Assembly: GCF_019931065.1 (NCBI RefSeq)
Contig: NZ_JAIOUQ010000003.1
Coordinates: forward strand, 62,001-126,000
Direction of reading: 5' to 3'
Origin: Methanobacterium spitsbergense
GTDB taxonomy: Archaea; Methanobacteriota; Methanobacteria; Methanobacteriales; Methanobacteriaceae
Length of the DNA stretch: 64,000 nucleotides
Part shown: piece by piece, positions 30,111 through 39,500 of the stretch
How positions within the stretch are numbered: position 1 is the first letter of the stretch
Layout: the number at the start of each line of letters is the position of its first letter
Notes under the pieces: model-generated
Databases searched by the model: none
What the model was told of the DNA's origin: nothing
Seen by the model: the letters and a program-made list of their open reading frames with translations, nothing else
Made by a program: the position numbers and the translations under genes

Positions 30111-31277
30111 TTAAGATATTGGATTTAAATCTTGGTATACATTGGAAACAATCTTTTTTGCTGAAAAAATAGTATTTTCAAGTAATTTTCCTGAGGTTAA
30201 CACAGTAGCTACAGGTTCTCCCTTTTCAATAATTACTTCTGAACCCGGTATATCATTCAAATCTTTTAAATCAAGATTTCCTACCAAAGAACGATACTTT
30301 GCATGAATTATCATCTTTGTAGCAAATTTTTGAGGCCTAGGAATATTATTTAGATCTCCCTCACATGCATGTATATGGGCTTCTGCCATGTTTATCCCCA
30401 AAGATAGTTCCGCTACTTCAAAAGTTCCTTGTGGTCTAGGATTAACTTCTATAAGGTAGATATTTCCATTATTTATTTTCAAATCTACACCATTGGAACC
30501 TATTAGTTTCAAATCCTTTACAACATCTTCAGCAACTTCTTTAAAATCTTTTTGCATATTTATATTTTTATTTGCATCGAATTTTTCTGTGTATGGGGCA
30601 ATGTTACCACAGTACCCATATATTTCCCTTTGTCCCAACCAACTTTTTCCTATTAATTGCTGGCTTGTTAAAATTGTTGTTGTCTCATCTCCACTCGAGA
30701 GCACTGATGCACTAATATCATCGCCTTCAACAATTTCCTGCAATACTACGTCATGGATCTCAACATCTTGATCAGTTGGATCAAAGTTCCGGATACCTAA
30801 CCCTCCCGATCCTACAAGTGGTTTCAAAAGAAAATTTTTATTGCTTGCTGCATCTATTTCAATTGCCTCTTGAAGATCAGTTACCAAGTAAGTTTCAGGC
30901 AATTCAAATATACCTTCAAATTTCTTTGAAAGGCGTTTATAAAGTTTATATTTATTTTCGATATCAGTTACATCTCTATTTCCAATTAATTTATTCTTGG
31001 GAAATTTTAATGGAGAGACACCAGAACAGCAAACAATGAAATCTACAAGCTCAATATATTCTTCAGCCATATTAACAAGTTTTTGTGAATCGAATTGTTG
31101 AGAAAAATAGCCACACGAATTAAATGGTTTTTGTGATAAAAAAGATTTTTTATCTGTAACACATTGATTGATATCTTGACATCCAAAATAATCTACAGAA
31201 TAAACATTATATCTCATATTTTTAAGAGAACATGCCATAGGTCGGGTATTTGCACCTATAACTAGAACATTTTCCAT
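30111..31277 (-). CDS. ATP-grasp enzyme (carboligase-like)
   Basis: A 388-residue ATP-grasp protein. N-terminal Rossmann-like part: ENVLVIGANTRPMACSLKN. ATP-grasp part: FLLKPLVGSGGLGIRNFD (glycine-rich lid), VVLQEIVEGDDISASVL and the metal/ATP site NGNIYLIEVNPRPQGTFEV. These enzymes join a carboxylate to an amine or thiol through an acyl phosphate. In methanogens relatives take part in methanofuran, coenzyme and peptide-like ligations, but the closest group is the predicted carboligases without defined substrate. Its neighbours do not reveal the substrate. Confidence 0.7.
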   Translation of the reverse strand: MENVLVIGANTRPMACSLKNMRYNVYSVDYFGCQDINQCVTDKKSFLSQKPFNSCGYFSQQFDSQKLVNMAEEYIELVDFIVCCSGVSPLKFPKNKLIGNRDVTDIENKYKLYKRLSKKFEGIFELPETYLVTDLQEAIEIDAASNKNFLLKPLVGSGGLGIRNFDPTDQDVEIHDVVLQEIVEGDDISASVLSSGDETTTILTSQQLIGKSWLGQREIYGYCGNIAPYTEKFDANKNINMQKDFKEVAEDVVKDLKLIGSNGVDLKINNGNIYLIEVNPRPQGTFEVAELSLGINMAEAHIHACEGDLNNIPRPQKFATKMIIHAKYRSLVGNLDLKDLNDIPGSEVIIEKGEPVATVLTSGKLLENTIFSAKKIVSNVYQDLNPIS

Positions 31278-31301
31278 ATAATTACCTTTGAAAATTTAAA
31301 T

Positions 31302-31372
<71 letters not shown>

Positions 31373-31450
31373 AATATAGAATAGACTGCATTGCAGTAAT
31401 CTGTTTTTCGCTTTGCTTATATTTAAAGGTATCGGCATGGATTAATGGCC

Positions 31451-32119
31451 TTAAAAATCCATTTTCCTTTCACATATAGTGTTAAACCTGCAGCTTCTAC
31501 ATTTATTAGGATTATCGGTTGCTTTGAATTCTATTTCACCTTCCAATAATCTATGCATGCGATTAATAAGGTTAATAATATCTTTTTCAGCCTTTTCATC
31601 AAAGTAAGATGCCCAGTAAATATTTTCTGTACCTCTTTGCTTAAGAGATGCAACAATCCTTCTTTTTTCGGGTATCATTTCCTTAAACGCAAGACAATAT
31701 CCAAAAACTTGATTAATACTTGAAGAGTAAGCCCTTGTACCGGGTTTATCATCAATGATAACAAATTCATCTGGTGTCATCCATACTTCATCAATAAATC
31801 CCCTGATACCATGTTGTTTGGACATTACAGGTAATTCTCTTGAAAGAATTTCACCTGTTTTGGATGTTTCTAACATCTCATCAAATGTTGTTGGTTCTGC
31901 ATCCTCCCTGAAATTCGCTTCAAGAGTTGCATGTACCTTTGTTCCTTCCACCATAGATTTAGTTGGTTTGATCTCGATTCCTTTGACATTTTCGAGATAG
32001 ATCCCATATTCACAGAAACCTTGTTTGTTAAGCCAGCTAATTGGAAAATTATTCCTTTCTTCAATTATTTTAACCTGACTTATGGTTGGATGTGGAGCGG
32101 TATTGAATTTTTTTTTCAT
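31451..32119 (-). CDS. Cas4/RecB-like PD-(D/E)XK nuclease with iron-sulfur cysteines
   Basis: A 222-residue Cas4-like exonuclease. All the family signatures are in place: first cluster Cys36 (KQGFCEYG), the helix His63 (GTKVHATLE), Asp110 (RGFIDEVW), the IIDDKPG motif at 121-127 with Lys125, a Gln137/Tyr141 QxxxY helix, and three C-terminal cysteines, Cys207, Cys210 and Cys216 (KCRSCRFNTIC). These would hold a 4Fe-4S cluster. No CRISPR array or other cas gene is in the window, so it is a solo Cas4-like protein. Its ATG overlaps by one base the stop of a coiled-coil gene, so the two form an operon. Confidence 0.75.
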   Translation of the reverse strand: MKKKFNTAPHPTISQVKIIEERNNFPISWLNKQGFCEYGIYLENVKGIEIKPTKSMVEGTKVHATLEANFREDAEPTTFDEMLETSKTGEILSRELPVMSKQHGIRGFIDEVWMTPDEFVIIDDKPGTRAYSSSINQVFGYCLAFKEMIPEKRRIVASLKQRGTENIYWASYFDEKAEKDIINLINRMHRLLEGEIEFKATDNPNKCRSCRFNTICERKMDF

Positions 32120-32691
32120 TATTCTCCTTCACCATCCTTTTTACTACCTAAGCGACTTTTTAAACTCGTCCAAATGTCCTTATCCTTTTGAATATTCAAC
32201 TCATCTTCAAGAACTTTATTCTTTTCAGATTCAAGTTCATAATTTGTTTTCAGGGTTTTATATGCTCCACTAACTTCCTCTAATTTATTCATGAGCTTTC
32301 TTTTATCTTCTTCTAAAGATTTGAGACGCTCATCCTCAAGTCTTAACTTTTTGTTGGTTTTAGTATGTTTGCTGACGAGTTCTTTGTATGATTTTGATAG
32401 TTCGTTGTGTTTCCATTCCAATTCAGCAAGTTCCCGTTCATATACCTCAATGTTGCTATCTTTAACCCCTAGGTTTTTGAGGTATTCTTCTGCCATAGAG
32501 ATATCCTCCCCAACTAACTCTTCAATTTGCCTCTGGGGTATAATGAAAACTTCCTCACTGCACTCAAATTTATCAGATCTTTTTAAAGGCACCAGATATT
32601 GATTGTACTCGTATATCTTCCTTTTACCACCAACAGTCTTCTTGGTCTTCTTTTTATAGCATTTAACAGCTGATTTTATTACTTTTACCAT
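32119..32691 (-). CDS. Basic N-terminal domain plus long coiled-coil protein, paired with Cas4-like nuclease
   Basis: A 190-residue protein of unknown family. The N-terminus is strongly basic (VKCYKKKTKKTVGGKRKIYEY) and followed by a small domain (YLVPLKRSDKFECSEEVFII). From about residue 85 to 165 it is a continuous heptad-like coiled coil, ending in a charged tail. The ATG at 32691 has GGAG eight bases upstream; nine codons more upstream are possible but less likely. It is the first gene of a two-gene operon with the Cas4-like nuclease. The basic domain could bind DNA or RNA and the coiled coil could oligomerise or scaffold; both are inference. Confidence 0.5.
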   Translation of the reverse strand: MVKVIKSAVKCYKKKTKKTVGGKRKIYEYNQYLVPLKRSDKFECSEEVFIIPQRQIEELVGEDISMAEEYLKNLGVKDSNIEVYERELAELEWKHNELSKSYKELVSKHTKTNKKLRLEDERLKSLEEDKRKLMNKLEEVSGAYKTLKTNYELESEKNKVLEDELNIQKDKDIWTSLKSRLGSKKDGEGE

Positions 32692-32893
32692 TAACACTGC
32701 TCCAGTTGCAATTATCAATCCAAAAAATCTATATGATTATTATTAACTTTTTATTATTCATCTTATTCTAATGTAGAACAGAATTATATTGATTGAACCT
32801 TCTTTTATCCTTTTTGAAATAAAAATTTAGAAATGGTTCAATTCAAGAAAAAATGAAAAATTATATTAAAATATTCTTTTACTATTTGACAGT

Positions 32894-33781
32894 TTAAAAA
32901 ACAATAATACATAGTATTAGAATTGCAGGCCAAAACATAAATTCAAAATCAGCAATTGAACCTAATTTAACCCATAACTTATCATCATAAGCTGATTTTG
33001 CTTTTATAAGATAATATAAGCTGTAAAAATAGAAAACAATTAATGAAATAGTGAAAATGGGAATTATTTTAAGATAAACTCCAATTATCAATGGAAAAAA
33101 TGCAGCGATGTTTAACAAATGTAATAATTTTATTGCTCTATCTTTACCAATTATAACCGGAAGTGTCTTTAATCCCTCCTTTGAATCTGTTAGATAATCC
33201 TTTAAATCAAAAAATATTGCGTTTATCATACCTTTCATATATATAAAAATAAAAACAATTATAATTGGAAAAGAAAAGGTTAAAGAGTAATGTAATGGTA
33301 CAAAAAAAGTCCCCCCCATTGACCAGGTCAAAACAGTGTAAATATTTTTAAATATGGGAATTTTCTTTGTTATACCCTTAAATGCTGTTGCATAAAAAAA
33401 CCCGCCTAACATCATTAAAATTATAAAAATAATAAGTTTAAAGTTAGTAAAAATTATTAGAAGAACCATAAGCAATAAAACGTAAAGAACTAGAATTATT
33501 GGATAATATTTTTTCTTCTTTTGCAAATGTTTGTATCTATCTGAATTGGTTTCATGATCTTTATCCAAATCACTCATATAATCATAGCTGTAGATAATTA
33601 ATGGAATTAAATAAGATATAATTAATAAAGGAATATTAATTCCAGAATTAATAATTATTGAGGTTGATAAAACTAGTGCTGGGGCCCCCAAAGCTGTTAA
33701 ATATCCCCCATGAACGATTTCCTTAAAAATCATGCTAAAGTGACGGGAATAATCATTTTTTGAATAGATATTTAAAACCAT
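32894..33781 (-). CDS. UbiA family prenyltransferase-like membrane protein
   Basis: A 295-residue polytopic protein with about eight or nine membrane helices. The second Asp-rich motif of UbiA enzymes is clear in FFDLKDYLTDSKEGLKTLPV (DxxxD-type). The first is altered to SYDYMSDLDKDHETN and still carries several aspartates. UbiA proteins attach prenyl chains to aromatic rings or, in archaea, geranylgeranyl to glyceryl phosphate; this divergent copy is not the housekeeping lipid enzyme by any visible sign. GGAGG three bases before the ATG at 33781 sets the start. The acceptor is unknown. Confidence 0.65.
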   Translation of the reverse strand: MVLNIYSKNDYSRHFSMIFKEIVHGGYLTALGAPALVLSTSIIINSGINIPLLIISYLIPLIIYSYDYMSDLDKDHETNSDRYKHLQKKKKYYPIILVLYVLLLMVLLIIFTNFKLIIFIILMMLGGFFYATAFKGITKKIPIFKNIYTVLTWSMGGTFFVPLHYSLTFSFPIIIVFIFIYMKGMINAIFFDLKDYLTDSKEGLKTLPVIIGKDRAIKLLHLLNIAAFFPLIIGVYLKIIPIFTISLIVFYFYSLYYLIKAKSAYDDKLWVKLGSIADFEFMFWPAILILCIIVF

Positions 33782-33948
33782 GTGCCTCCACATTAAATTA
33801 AAATGGAATATATCCAATATATTTTATAATTAAGAGTAATTATTAATTAATAATTGTTTTTAGACAATAATATGGATTATGTAATTAATAAATATATTTA
33901 TTGCCAAATTTATTCAAATACTTGAAATAATTTATTAAAGAAAAAGAT

Positions 33949-33970
33949 TTATTTGTAGATCTACAAATAA
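33949..33970. promoter_or_regulatory. Perfect 22-base palindrome upstream of the sensor kinase
   Basis: TTATTTGTAGA at 33949-33959 is followed directly by its exact reverse complement to 33970, centred 37 bases before the kinase ATG. It lies where the transcription start or core promoter would be expected. A dimeric regulator binding here, possibly autoregulatory, is the simplest reading. Confidence 0.45.
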
Positions 33971-33996
33971 TTGATTACGATCTGGAGTAAAAAAAT

Positions 33997-35682
33997 ATGA
34001 ACATATTTTCATATATATCACTGATAGCATTTTTACTATGTTTTTTTCTAGGCAATTTCATTTATCATAAGAATTCAAAAAGTCAGTTAAATTTAATGAT
34101 AGCTCTGTTATGCATATTAGTTGGGTTTTTAGCCTTTGCAGAGTTTCAATACAGACAAACAACAGATTTTCAAACAGCTTATATATGGCTTAAAATTAGT
34201 GGATTATGGCCAATTGTACCCGCTATTCTCTTGCATATCTCACTGATATTCACTGGGAAAACAGATATTCTCAAAAACAAATTCACTTACCTACTGATTT
34301 ATATTCCTGCAATTATTATTTCTTTCTATGCTGTAGACAGTAATTTAATGTTAATGGGAATATTAAAAGAATATTGGGGTTGGACATATGTATTTCCGGA
34401 AAATTCCTTACTTTTTGATATTATGAGTGTTTGGACTATTTTCTGTGTGTTTTTAGCCGGGAGTCTTTGTTTAATATATTATTTAAAAAACAAGAATATT
34501 AAAAAGCTCCAGGCAAAATATCTTTTAATTGGCCTTTATTTCCCGCTTTTAATAACTATGGCAACGGATCTTATACTTCCAACAATGTCAATTAGAATTC
34601 CTGAAACTACCATGGCCATGTCCACAGTTGGTATTGGATTCATCAGTTATGGTGTATGGAAATATAGATTCCCTGCATTAACAGCCGCAGTTGCTGCAGA
34701 TGAGATAGTTTCAACAATGTCTAACTTTTTAATTATGTTAGATCATGACAAAAACATTGTAACCATCAATGATGCAACAATAGAACTTTTAGGATATGAT
34801 AAAAAAGATATTATAGGAAAGTCTGTGAAATATTTATTTTCAGACAATAGTCTGGAAAATGCAGGAAAACTTTTTGATTCAAATTCTAATTCAATTATTA
34901 ATTTTGAAACTCGTTTAAAGTCCAAACATGGCGAAATTATACCTGTTTTACTTTCTAAATCTGTAATTAAAAATGATGATGGTAACACTATGGGTATTGT
35001 ATGTATAGGCAGTAACATAGTGGAAATTAAACATGCAGAAGATAAAATTAAAGCTTCTCTAGAAGAAAAAGATATTTTACTTAGGGAATTACATCATCGT
35101 GTTAAAAATAATCTTCAAATAATTTTGAGCCTTATAAATCTCCAATCAAATGGGATTAAAAACCAGGAAGATCTCGAGATTTTTAGAGAAAGCCAAAGCA
35201 GAGTTAAATCCCTTGCGATTATACATGAAAAGTTATATCAATCTGCGGATTTCGCAAATATTAATTTTGAAGAATATATTGAGAGTTTGGTAAATTATCT
35301 TCTTTCATATTATTCTGCAGATTCGATAGAAGTTATAATTGATGTTAAGAAAGATATTATCTTGAATATGGATACAGCAGTGCCTTGTGGACTTATAATA
35401 AATGAATTGGTTACCAATGCAATAAAACATGCTTTCAATGGAAATAAATCGGGTCAGATCTACATTACTCTTCAATCAGATAATGGTTGTTTTACCCTTA
35501 TCGTGAGTGATAATGGTAAAGGCATTCCCCCAGAAGTAGATTTAGACAATCCTCAAAAATTAGGATTACAATTAGTAAAATCATTAACTGATCAACTGGA
35601 AGGTAAAATTGAATACAATGGATCAAAAAATACAAAATACAAAATACAATTCAGAGAACTGATCTACAAAGATAGAATGTAA
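33997..35682 (+). CDS. Sensor histidine kinase (7TM-type sensor, PAS, HisKA_2, HATPase)
   Basis: A 561-residue membrane kinase. Residues 1 to about 225 form seven hydrophobic spans with the YRQTTDFQTAYIWLKISGLW pattern of the archaeal/bacterial 7TM sensor region. A PAS domain follows (about 230-345: IMLDHDKNIVTINDATIELL, NIVEIKHAEDKI). The phospho-acceptor block LHHRVKNNLQIILSLINLQ places the histidine at about 367 in the HisKA_2 class. The ATPase region has NELVTNAIKHAF (N box) and DNGKGIPPEV (G1). No response regulator is adjacent, so it is an orphan. GGAG precedes the ATG, and a 22-base palindrome sits in front. Confidence 0.85.
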   Translation: MNIFSYISLIAFLLCFFLGNFIYHKNSKSQLNLMIALLCILVGFLAFAEFQYRQTTDFQTAYIWLKISGLWPIVPAILLHISLIFTGKTDILKNKFTYLLIYIPAIIISFYAVDSNLMLMGILKEYWGWTYVFPENSLLFDIMSVWTIFCVFLAGSLCLIYYLKNKNIKKLQAKYLLIGLYFPLLITMATDLILPTMSIRIPETTMAMSTVGIGFISYGVWKYRFPALTAAVAADEIVSTMSNFLIMLDHDKNIVTINDATIELLGYDKKDIIGKSVKYLFSDNSLENAGKLFDSNSNSIINFETRLKSKHGEIIPVLLSKSVIKNDDGNTMGIVCIGSNIVEIKHAEDKIKASLEEKDILLRELHHRVKNNLQIILSLINLQSNGIKNQEDLEIFRESQSRVKSLAIIHEKLYQSADFANINFEEYIESLVNYLLSYYSADSIEVIIDVKKDIILNMDTAVPCGLIINELVTNAIKHAFNGNKSGQIYITLQSDNGCFTLIVSDNGKGIPPEVDLDNPQKLGLQLVKSLTDQLEGKIEYNGSKNTKYKIQFRELIYKDRM

Positions 35683-35696
35683 TTCAATTAGATATC

Positions 35697-36425
35697 CTAT
35701 TCGTACTTACTATCTAATTTATCTGCTATTTCATTCCATTTTTTAACCCTATCCTCTAAATTATCTTCTTTTTGTGGAATTTGGTTCTCCATCATCTTTT
35801 CTAGATTTTTAAGGAAATCTGGATCATCTTTAATTTTTAAACATGTGGTTATTTCTGTAATGGCCTTTTGAACCACAAATTCAATTGCATATTTACAGAA
35901 ATGGTTCGGTGTAAACACATATTCATTTTCATTTTTAATCAATATTGGAAATGCTCTACACACAGCAGGTCTCTGATCGTATATATCACATTTTTTTGTT
36001 TTCCTAATGAAATGTTCACACGGACGATCCTCTGTAAACCTGTAACCCTCTTTATAAGGCTTAATATCTGCAGTTATAACTTTATCCGAACTTTTATAAC
36101 CCTCATATTCTTTTTCTGTAATATATATTGGTGAACAATTTTCACAACACCATCCACATCTTTGACAATAATCCAAACGTAACGCAGCAACAAGCGATCC
36201 TTCTGTGAATGCTATGGAAGAGAAATGTATAATTTCTTTAATATCCTTTTTTTCAACATCTTTTAATTGGCCAGACTTCTTTAATATTTTTTTAACCCTT
36301 TTATAAACCATTCTCTCAAATATGAATAGCTCAGATTCCATGTCCGGTTGTTTTTTAACTAATTCTTCATACTGATTAAACACAGAATCGATATACTCTC
36401 TCTTGTGTAGTTCTTCTAATAACAT
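35697..36425 (-). CDS. YkgJ family cysteine cluster protein
   Basis: A 242-residue protein with the zinc/iron-chelating CxxCxxCC-type cluster CQRCGWCCENC in the centre, then EDRPCEHFIRKTKKCDIYDQRPAVCRAFP, giving the typical set of about seven to eight cysteines. A helical N-terminus (1-80) and acidic, Lys-rich C-terminus flank it. Members are thought to bind metal or iron-sulfur clusters; the function is not established. GGTGAACA precedes the ATG. Converges on the sensor kinase gene. Confidence 0.75.
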   Translation of the reverse strand: MLLEELHKREYIDSVFNQYEELVKKQPDMESELFIFERMVYKRVKKILKKSGQLKDVEKKDIKEIIHFSSIAFTEGSLVAALRLDYCQRCGWCCENCSPIYITEKEYEGYKSSDKVITADIKPYKEGYRFTEDRPCEHFIRKTKKCDIYDQRPAVCRAFPILIKNENEYVFTPNHFCKYAIEFVVQKAITEITTCLKIKDDPDFLKNLEKMMENQIPQKEDNLEDRVKKWNEIADKLDSKYE

Positions 36426-36547
36426 TTGTTCACCATGAATTCCAATAAAATATTCTTTAATATATTAATTTGATTATCAGTTATAAACAATTAGATTATA
36501 AATTGATGTATTTAAAATAAAAATAGTTTTTTAATTTAAACAACCCT

Positions 36548-37351
36548 CTATTTTATCCCCGTTCCCTTAAAAAAATTATAAAAAAACACTCCATCATTTT
36601 CTGTAGTTTTATACAGATCTTTTATTCCTTTTTCCCATGATTCAATGGAAATCATTCCCGAATCAATTGCCTGATCTTTAACTCCTTCTACCATAGCAAT
36701 AATTGTCTTTTCATTAAATCCTTCTACTAATTTGGGGTTACTTGAATCTACATAAACAATTTTGGGCAATACTTGAATATTTTTAAATCCTGAATTTTTG
36801 AGTAGGGGATAAATTTCCCTTCCAATCATAGGGTTACAATTAAGTGTTTTTTGACATTCAATAAGACATTCCCATGTTTTTAAGGCTTCCTTAGACTCTG
36901 GATAAAAATAACATGACCCATGATCCCCTTCTATTACAGTTATCGAACCCTCTTTTTTAAGAACTCTTTTTAAACTTTTTAGTGCGCTTATTGGGTCTTC
37001 AAGATGTTCTAGTACAAAACAAACAAAAATATGATCGTATGTTTCATGTTCAAAAGGTAGATTAAAAAGGTCAGCTACTTGAAATTCCACATTTGAAATG
37101 AACTCTTTCTTCAAAAGAGATTTTGCCATGTTTATTGAAGTTTCAGAAATATCTATAGATGTAATTTTTGAATCTGGACTATTTTTGGCTAGTATTAGTG
37201 TCTGTGCACCTACTCCACATCCTACTTCTAATACTTTGCTTCCCTTTGGGTAAGTTGTGTTGTTGTGGAGAATATCTGCAAGTATATTTGCTTGATCAAC
37301 CAATCTATCCGATTCTTCCTTTGAATATCCATGTACATATCTCTCTTTCAT
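36548..37351 (-). CDS. Class I SAM-dependent methyltransferase
   Basis: A 267-residue methyltransferase. Motif I is VLEVGCGVGAQTLILA, followed by acidic loop ITSIDIS, then the DLFNLPFEHETYDHIFVCFVLEHLEDP post-motif with the hydrophobic motif IV. The remainder (SLKRVLKKEGSITVIEG) completes the Rossmann sheet. The C-terminal extension (about 160-267) would determine the acceptor, which cannot be named. GAGGATAG precedes the ATG. A 196-base gap separates it from the ABC transporter genes on the same strand. Confidence 0.8.
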   Translation of the reverse strand: MKERYVHGYSKEESDRLVDQANILADILHNNTTYPKGSKVLEVGCGVGAQTLILAKNSPDSKITSIDISETSINMAKSLLKKEFISNVEFQVADLFNLPFEHETYDHIFVCFVLEHLEDPISALKSLKRVLKKEGSITVIEGDHGSCYFYPESKEALKTWECLIECQKTLNCNPMIGREIYPLLKNSGFKNIQVLPKIVYVDSSNPKLVEGFNEKTIIAMVEGVKDQAIDSGMISIESWEKGIKDLYKTTENDGVFFYNFFKGTGIK

Positions 37352-37577
37352 AAATCTATCCTCACTATAACTATTTTTTTGATAATTAATTTCAATTCAA
37401 TTATATTTAATTTTCATAGATATATTCATGTAATTATTTAATTTTAACAGAAAGATAATTAATAAATCAGTTTACGATAAATATATTTTTAAATTTGGTT
37501 AATATTGATTGAAAAGCTTTGAGAGGTATTGTTTCTAATTAATCTTAAAAAAAAATTAAAAAAAATTAGATTTAATC

Positions 37578-38342
37578 TTACATTAAATTTTGTTCCCTCT
37601 TACTGAACAATACAGCTGATAATATTATGGTTAATAATGCAAAACCAACAACAACCAATGAACTAACATAAAGTGGAAGTGCACCATGACCTAAAATCAC
37701 TTGACGCAGTGCATCAACACCATAGGTAAGAGGATCCAAATATACTGCTACTTGAAGAAAAGAGGGTAGTCCAGTTACCGGGAACAATGCTCCGCTTAAA
37801 AGGAACATAGGCAGCACAATAAAACTCATTATTAAGTTGAAACCTTCCATACTGTCAGTAAATGTGGCAATTAATAAACCCACACCCGCAAGTCCTACAG
37901 ATATTGGAATCATTAGGAGGAAGCATGCTATAAAGATTATTGGCGTCATTTGAACGCCTACTACAAAGGATAATGCAAGAAGGATTACACCCTGAATTAT
38001 TGAAGCCGTTGCAATACCTAAAGCTTTACCAAAGACTATTGAAGGACGACTAACTGGAGCAACCATGATTTCCTTTAGGAAACCATATTGTCTGTCCATG
38101 ATAACTGAAACCCCTGAAAATATTGCAGTAAATAATATGGTTTGACCTATAATCCCCGGATATATAAATGCTTGGTAACCACCAGGAACACCACTAAATC
38201 TTATTGCAGAACCTAAACCTGTACCAAAGATCAGAAGCCATAATAATGGGGTTACAACAGATGAAATTATACGAGAACGATATCTGACGTATCTTTTAGC
38301 CTCTCTAAACCATATCGTATATATTCCTTCCCATTCAGCCAT
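37578..38342 (-). CDS. ABC-2 type transporter permease (DrrB-like)
   Basis: Membrane half of a two-gene exporter, 254 residues with six membrane helices. It shows the ABC-2 pattern: YRSRIISSVVTPLLWLLIFGTGLG at the N-terminus, the FSGVSVIMDRQYGFLKEIMVAPVSR coupling segment and PMFLLSGALFPVTGLPSFLQ near the end. The ATG at 38342 has GAGGGGGC upstream and begins just after the ATPase gene's stop. Exports an unknown hydrophobic compound or lipid. Confidence 0.85.
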   Translation of the reverse strand: MAEWEGIYTIWFREAKRYVRYRSRIISSVVTPLLWLLIFGTGLGSAIRFSGVPGGYQAFIYPGIIGQTILFTAIFSGVSVIMDRQYGFLKEIMVAPVSRPSIVFGKALGIATASIIQGVILLALSFVVGVQMTPIIFIACFLLMIPISVGLAGVGLLIATFTDSMEGFNLIMSFIVLPMFLLSGALFPVTGLPSFLQVAVYLDPLTYGVDALRQVILGHGALPLYVSSLVVVGFALLTIILSAVLFSKREQNLM

Positions 38343-38343
38343 A

Positions 38344-39285
38344 TTATGCCCCCTCAATAATTCGTTTTCCTGTGTAATTTATGAAAACATCTTCCAAGTT
38401 GGGATGTTCCAGTTCTATTGAGTTTACAATGATATTGTTTTTATTTGCAAAATTGACGAGAGTTGCAACTAAATTTTCACCGCTTTCCACCATCATTTTA
38501 ATCTCATCATCAATTTTAACTATACTTTTGATAAAATCTAATTTTTCAGCTTCTTTGATGAACTTTTCTTCATCATCAACTCTCATGGTTATGACATCTG
38601 CTTTCAGCTCACGTTTAAGATTTTTAGGTGAATCTGATGTGATAATATGTCCTCTGTTTATGATAGCAATTTCATCACATAGTTTATCAGCCTCTTCCAT
38701 ATAATGGGTAGACATTAATACAGTAATATCTTCTTTTTTGTTTAATTCCTGTATATAATGCCATATATTCTCTCTTGTTTGAGGATCTAATCCCAGTGTG
38801 GGCTCGTCAAGGAAAAGGACTTTGGGATGATGTATCAAACCCCTTCCAATTTCTAGCCTTCGTTTCATACCGCCAGAATATGTCTTAGTATACTCATCAG
38901 CTTTATCTCCGAGCGCTATTAAATCCAAAACTTCTTCTATTCGTTGTTTTCTTAATTCGCTTGGAACACCATATAATGCTGCATGCATTTCTAAATGTTC
39001 TCTGCCAGTTAAAATATCATCAAGGGCTCGAGATTGAAAAACTACTCCAATTGATCTTCTGACCTCTTTTGAGTTTTTCATAACATCATATCCATTAACA
39101 GTTGCATTTCCTGAGGATGGATGAAGAATTGTACAAAGCATCGATATTAGGGTAGTTTTTCCCGCACCATTTGGGCCTAAAATACCATAAACACTGTTTC
39201 TGGGTACTTTAAGATTTATTGAATCAACTGCTTTAAAATCTCCATATATTTTACTAATATTATGAGTCTCAATTATGTAGTCCAT
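38344..39285 (-). CDS. ABC transporter ATP-binding protein (DrrA-like)
   Basis: A 313-residue ATPase of the daunorubicin-resistance type. Walker A GPNGAGKTTLI, Q-loop FQSRALDDILTGREHL, signature YSGGMKRRLEIGRGL, Walker B VLFLDEPTLGLD and switch STHYMEEADKLC are all intact. The C-terminal about 90 residues (ADVITMRVDDEEKF...) are the DrrA-type regulatory extension. GAAGGTGCC precedes the ATG. It is the first gene of a two-gene operon with the permease. Confidence 0.9.
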   Translation of the reverse strand: MDYIIETHNISKIYGDFKAVDSINLKVPRNSVYGILGPNGAGKTTLISMLCTILHPSSGNATVNGYDVMKNSKEVRRSIGVVFQSRALDDILTGREHLEMHAALYGVPSELRKQRIEEVLDLIALGDKADEYTKTYSGGMKRRLEIGRGLIHHPKVLFLDEPTLGLDPQTRENIWHYIQELNKKEDITVLMSTHYMEEADKLCDEIAIINRGHIITSDSPKNLKRELKADVITMRVDDEEKFIKEAEKLDFIKSIVKIDDEIKMMVESGENLVATLVNFANKNNIIVNSIELEHPNLEDVFINYTGKRIIEGA

Positions 39286-39500
39286 AAGGGCACCTTCAAA
39301 ATAGTTTTTTTAATTACATTCTATATTTTTAGTATTCTTGTGCATAAATTATTTTTGATTAGAAAAAGATATATAATTACACACAATCCAAATAAAAATC
39401 GACCCCAAAACAGTATTAAACTGAAATAGTAACTGAATTTATTTAAAAGTAGAAGTCTGTATGAAATGTCTTTATAATTATTCAGAAGGTGATAATTGTG

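Noticed and set aside
36134..36190. CxxC run in the YkgJ protein as a ferredoxin cluster
   Set aside because: The CxxCxxCC-type spacing and the later cysteines match the YkgJ cluster, not a 4Fe-4S ferredoxin motif.
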